Shown here piece by piece: positions 13,297-16,926 of a stretch of 16,926 bases of DNA (its first letter is position 1; each line of letters starts with the position of its first letter). The stretch lies in the NCBI GenBank assembly GCA_934643865.1, contig CAKUCX010000073.1, forward strand, positions 1-16,926, given 5' to 3'. This DNA is from an uncultured Kiritimatiellota bacterium (GTDB taxonomy: Bacteria; Verrucomicrobiota; Kiritimatiellia; RFP12; UBA1067). Under the pieces are notes generated by a model, which did not search any database, was not told the DNA's origin, and saw only the letters and a list, made by a program, of their open reading frames with translations. A program made the translations under genes and the position numbers.

Positions 13297-16200
13297 CTAT
13301 CTGTACCTGAGCGCAACTGGATCCGCGAGCCCCATCCAGAGGTCGCGTCCCTCACCGTCCGAGTCGTCCACCTTGAGGGCGAGCGCCGACGGACGCACGA
13401 ACGGCAGACGGATTTCGTACGTCGTCGCCACTCCAACGCGCGCAGCGGTGAACGTGAGATTCGTGGTGGCGACCGCCATCGATCTTCCCGCCGGCGCCGA
13501 CCAGCAATGCGCCTCGGCCCGTCCCTCGCGCGTCAGCCGAAAACCGAACTCCCAGGACGCCGCACGGTCGTCGTGCAGCGTCAGGCGCAGACAGTCGCCC
13601 TCGCCCATCAACTTCGGCTCCCGCCCCCGTGGATCATGTACATCGTCCGTGACGACGGCGCGGATGCGGAAACCATCCGGCTCGTCGGCGAACCATGCGC
13701 GCAGCGAACAGTCCGCCGGGCCTTTCCAGGTTCGTGCGGTCGTCGCCGGGTTCGCGTCGTAGGGGCAGACAACCTGGCCCGGCTGATCCAATACGAGGTC
13801 GGGGGCTCGCGTTGGCGCGACGTCTCGCCCAGGCGCGATGGCCTCACGCAGCGACGGCGGGACAAGATCTTCCGCGACGGCCTCCACCTGCGTCGCTTCC
13901 TCCAGTACGAGCGCCGACGGACGGGATGTACACGGCCAACGAACGGTTCCCCCCTCAATTGCCTGCGGCGTGCGGTTCCCCATGTGATCGACGACCCACG
14001 CCCGTGCCGCGTCCGTCCGAAAGCGCATGTCGCCCCCGTCGTGCCGCCGGTTGCGCCAGCCCGCCACGACGCGTTCTGCGCACCCGCCATGCATTCCCCG
14101 GAAAAGATAGACCTCCATGCCGTCCTTCTCGGACTGTACGGTACGCACGTAGTCGAACCCGTTCAGGAGCGCCGTCAACGCCGAAAAGGATGCAAAGCCC
14201 GGACGCGGCTTCAAATCGGCCGTCAGCAGGCCATACCCCTGTTCGGGATCCCTGGGATCCCAGCCCGTTCCGCGCAGGTTGTACCACACGAAGCCACGCG
14301 AGCCGTTCGCCCAGGCGAAGAGGATCTTCTTCCACAGTTCCTCTCCAACCTGCGTTTCGTTGCCGTAGACGGTCGAAAGGGCCGTCTCGTTCGAAAACCA
14401 CGGCGCCGTCACGCCGAGACGCCGCCGCATCGGGAAGAAACGGTCGAGGAGTTCCGTCCGGTAGGCGCGGAACGTCCCGTGCAGATGGACGGCGTGGATA
14501 TCGTAGGCCCCCTTCGCCTCGCCGACAAGGCGCTCGTGGATGTTCGTGTTGACGATCAGCTTCCAGTCGGAGTCGGGTTTCGCGAAGCCACAGGTACTCA
14601 CGACGGCGTTCGCATCGCCGCGACGGAGCCCGCGTGCGCACGACTTCAGGATGTCGATGGCGTCCTCGATCGTCCCCGGGTAGAAGTGCATAAGCTCCCA
14701 CTCGTTTCCGATTTCGTAGAAGGCGATCCGGCCTCGGTAGCGGGCCGCGAGCATCGTAAAGAAGTCTTCGCTGAGCGGCAGGTCGACGGGACGGCACGCA
14801 TGCCAGATCTCGGGGTGTTTCCGACGCACGCAATCGGCGTCACGGCAGTAGGTCGAGAGGTCGGGTGCCGCCGCCCAGCGCGGATTACTCCAGCAAAGCG
14901 CGTCGATGTCGATGCCGCGGCCTAGAAACGCATCCACAAGCCGGTCCTGCGCGGCCCACAGCCGGTCGTCCGGCCCCGTCGGCTGTACGTGGCGGCGCGT
15001 TCCGAGATCCGTGCGCACGAGCTTCGCGCCACAGGAGACGAGCGCGTCGAGAAGGCGTTCCTGCAGTCGGGGTGTCCGGCCGCTTGTATGGACATGAAGG
15101 CCCATGCGGAATTTGTCTGCCCCCAAGCGCGGCGTGACGACGTGCGGATCGAGCCAGGCAAGCGATGTCTCCGCCGCCGCCGTGGACTTGTCGGCGCCGT
15201 GGATCTCCGCCCGTGCGCGCCACCACCCCTTTGCCGGCAGACGGCCGGCGAGTGGCACATGTACAAAGGAACCGGCCTCGACCGTCACGTCGAACGGCAC
15301 CTCCGCCGTCCTTCCAAACGCATCTTCGAGGTGGACACGCCCCGTCCAGCGCAGCGGACGATCGGCCACGTTGTGGAAGGCGAACGCAATTCGGCCATCC
15401 GGTGTCAGGCGTAGCGGACCGGCCCCCGCCGCCACGTCGAAGCGGCAGGCCTCCGCCGCCGTACACCGTCCTGTTCCGATTGTGGAGGTGACGCGGATGC
15501 CTCGTTCGCGCACGGCGCGCGCGAAGGGAACGAACCGGACGCCCGTCAGTTGGTAGAGACGGTTCGTGTCGAGCGCCACGTCGAACGTCGCAACGCGGTC
15601 CCACCGTCCCGTGAACACGAGATCACGCCTTGACGCGAGTTCCTTCAGGAAGAGCCGCGCCGTCCCCTCGCCCTCCTGTTCGGTCGTGACCTCAACCCGG
15701 TCCAGTCCACGAAAAGGCTTCGCCCCGCAGTTGAAGGCATGCTGGAAGTACGCGCCGCCAAACGTGACGAGCGCCTGTGGATCGTCTGCAATCTCCGTCA
15801 GGGGTTCACGCCAGACAACCGGGCTGTCCCCCTCCGGGTCAAGGCGGACGTTCCTGAGCGGCGCGGTGACGTCGTACTTCCGCCCGCCCGGCGCCGCGGC
15901 GACCCCGACGACCTCGGCATCGCAGAGCGGTCCCTTGATCCAGACCGCGACGGGGCCGGACGCCGTCACGTTCCGCACCGCGACGTGGTGCATCTCGCCC
16001 ATCTCGCACCGCCGCGTCTTGTGGAAGGCACGGTCGCCGATGCGGATCGTCGCCTGGGGACGCCTGTCGTCCCCCGCCGCCGTGTCGACGACATTCTCGA
16101 CCGTGATGTGGTGCATCTTGATGCCGTCGCACGTGAGAAGGCGGATGACGCCGTGTCCGCCGGCCGAGCGCGCGCGCACGTTGCGGATCGTCACGTTGTA

Positions 16201-16926
16201 GATGTCGTCGCGTTCGCCGAGGTCCGCGTTGCCGCCGATCTGCATGCCGTAGCGAGCGGGCGATCCCGGCGGGTCGCGGTACGCCGTCAGGGCGACGGCA
16301 TCGTCGCCCGTCACGCCGGAGATGTTCTCGATGACGAGGTCGTGGCAGCCCTTGCGCACGTCGACGCCGTCCTGGTTGAACAGGAGGTCCGTCGAACCGA
16401 AGACGAGGTCGTGTACACGCCCCCGGCTGCAACGCTCCTGCGAAATCGCCCAGCACTGCGTCTCCTCGAACCGGAGACCGCCGATCTCGTAGTCGTTCAC
16501 GTCGCAGAGGAGGATGCCGACCGCACGCCAGCCGTTCGGGTCGCCCGACCGGCGGGGACGGTAGTGGTTGCGCCGGCCGCCGCTCAGGACGGCGCCGTTC
16601 CGCCCGAGGATGCGGAGATTGCGGTCCGGCCGGCACGCCCCCTCCGCCGCGCCCGCGTTGCGAACGATGTTGTCCTGCGTCCCGTCCACGAGTTCGACGC
16701 GGCAGCCGTCGAAGATGAGCGTGAAGTCGCTCGGCACGCGGATCGCCCGCGTCAGGCGCCACACGCCGTCGGGCGCGGCGGGGTTGCGCGCGAGGACGAG
16801 CGTCCGGGAGCCGTCCGGGGCGAGGGCTGCGGCGAGGCGGCGGTCGATCTCGTCCGAGTCCGCCGTGGACGGCGCCTTGAGGTGGCGGTCGGCGAAGTCC
16901 ATGAACTTCTCCCAGTCGTCCGGGCG
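13297..16926 (-). CDS. GH28-like beta-helix fused to clan GH-A barrel and CBM9-like module (5' end outside window)
   Basis: The frame runs off the right edge (codons RPDDWEKF precede the ATG at 16902), so the N-terminus, probably with a signal peptide, is likely outside; GGGAG 6 nt before 16902 makes an internal start possible. Numbering from that ATG, residues about 40-350 form a parallel beta-helix with GH28-type motifs: N176-Q-D178, D200-D201 in TGDDAVAL, G-H250-G, and W-I-K323 where polygalacturonases have R-I-K. A beta-sandwich region follows (about 380-600). The barrel (about 620-930) has E734 in FYEIGNEWE and E839 in WFSNETAL as acid/base and nucleophile candidates. The C-terminus (about 1010-1201) resembles CBM9-type sugar-binding domains. 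It would be a bifunctional enzyme for a uronic-acid-containing or similar glycan. It is followed by the metallophosphoesterase operon after a 226-nt gap. Confidence 0.82.
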   Translation of the reverse strand, partial: RPDDWEKFMDFADRHLKAPSTADSDEIDRRLAAALAPDGSRTLVLARNPAAPDGVWRLTRAIRVPSDFTLIFDGCRVELVDGTQDNIVRNAGAAEGACRPDRNLRILGRNGAVLSGGRRNHYRPRRSGDPNGWRAVGILLCDVNDYEIGGLRFEETQCWAISQERCSRGRVHDLVFGSTDLLFNQDGVDVRKGCHDLVIENISGVTGDDAVALTAYRDPPGSPARYGMQIGGNADLGERDDIYNVTIRNVRARSAGGHGVIRLLTCDGIKMHHITVENVVDTAAGDDRRPQATIRIGDRAFHKTRRCEMGEMHHVAVRNVTASGPVAVWIKGPLCDAEVVGVAAAPGGRKYDVTAPLRNVRLDPEGDSPVVWREPLTEIADDPQALVTFGGAYFQHAFNCGAKPFRGLDRVEVTTEQEGEGTARLFLKELASRRDLVFTGRWDRVATFDVALDTNRLYQLTGVRFVPFARAVRERGIRVTSTIGTGRCTAAEACRFDVAAGAGPLRLTPDGRIAFAFHNVADRPLRWTGRVHLEDAFGRTAEVPFDVTVEAGSFVHVPLAGRLPAKGWWRARAEIHGADKSTAAAETSLAWLDPHVVTPRLGADKFRMGLHVHTSGRTPRLQERLLDALVSCGAKLVRTDLGTRRHVQPTGPDDRLWAAQDRLVDAFLGRGIDIDALCWSNPRWAAAPDLSTYCRDADCVRRKHPEIWHACRPVDLPLSEDFFTMLAARYRGRIAFYEIGNEWELMHFYPGTIEDAIDILKSCARGLRRGDANAVVSTCGFAKPDSDWKLIVNTNIHERLVGEAKGAYDIHAVHLHGTFRAYRTELLDRFFPMRRRLGVTAPWFSNETALSTVYGNETQVGEELWKKILFAWANGSRGFVWYNLRGTGWDPRDPEQGYGLLTADLKPRPGFASFSALTALLNGFDYVRTVQSEKDGMEVYLFRGMHGGCAERVVAGWRNRRHDGGDMRFRTDAARAWVVDHMGNRTPQAIEGGTVRWPCTSRPSALVLEEATQVEAVAEDLVPPSLREAIAPGRDVAPTRAPDLVLDQPGQVVCPYDANPATTARTWKGPADCSLRAWFADEPDGFRIRAVVTDDVHDPRGREPKLMGEGDCLRLTLHDDRAASWEFGFRLTREGRAEAHCWSAPAGRSMAVATTNLTFTAARVGVATTYEIRLPFVRPSALALKVDDSDGEGRDLWMGLADPVALRYR

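Noticed and set aside
13261..14925. Plus-strand open frame of 554 codons opposite the GH28/GH-A fusion gene
   Set aside because: No motifs or start signals; it lies wholly opposite the barrel and CBM9-like coding part.

Overview
The window is GC-rich (roughly two thirds G+C by eye) and reads as a stretch of chromosome from a Gram-negative, polysaccharide-degrading bacterium. The large multi-domain glycoside hydrolases, twin-arginine exported enzymes, a CBM9-like module, a repetitive surface protein and many short dispersed intergenic repeats suggest a member of the PVC group, most likely a gut or rumen Kiritimatiellota-type organism. That placement is an inference from gene style; no rRNA or other marker is present to settle it.

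Left part (1-5560). The 3' part of a large surface or secreted protein with two divergent copies of one module (2-2263, + strand) converges on a two-gene block on the minus strand: a membrane-anchored coiled-coil protein (3048-4148) followed by a NYN-domain putative nuclease with a C-terminal zinc ribbon (2304-2987). This block is divergent from rarA (4265-5560, + strand), the AAA+ replication-associated recombination factor. The roughly 115-bp divergent region holds a clear sigma70-type promoter for the minus-strand block and an extended -10 that almost touches the rarA start.

Middle (5561-6491). About 930 bp hold no confident gene but are packed with repeats: GC hairpin units after stop codons, one copy of a dispersed 33-bp element, a 26-bp AT-rich direct repeat, a three-copy 37-bp tandem repeat and a terminator-like inverted repeat.

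Right part (6492-16926), all on the minus strand. In transcription order it contains: a very large secreted protein joining a GH28-like beta-helix, a clan GH-A barrel and a CBM9-like module (13297-16926, open at the window edge); a 20-codon possible upstream ORF behind its own extended -10; a Tat-exported lipoprotein metallophosphoesterase (12088-13071); a Tat-exported serine beta-lactamase/esterase-family protein (11015-12073), only 14 nt downstream; a 55-residue ORF with a strong Shine-Dalgarno (10829-10996), whose first third copies an in-frame piece of the next gene; and a 1401-residue secreted protein with two clan GH-A barrels (6492-10697), which has a near-consensus promoter of its own. 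The two glycosidases probably act on a complex plant or host glycan, with the serine hydrolase perhaps removing ester groups. No transporter, sulfatase or regulator is visible here to name the substrate.

The least expected observations are the 43/44-bp match between the inside of the large glycosidase gene and the small ORF upstream of it, the family of GGGAGGGACGCGC hairpins placed right after stop codons, and two identical extended -10 elements (TGCTATACT) lying 7-8 nt from possible start codons, which suggests leaderless transcripts.
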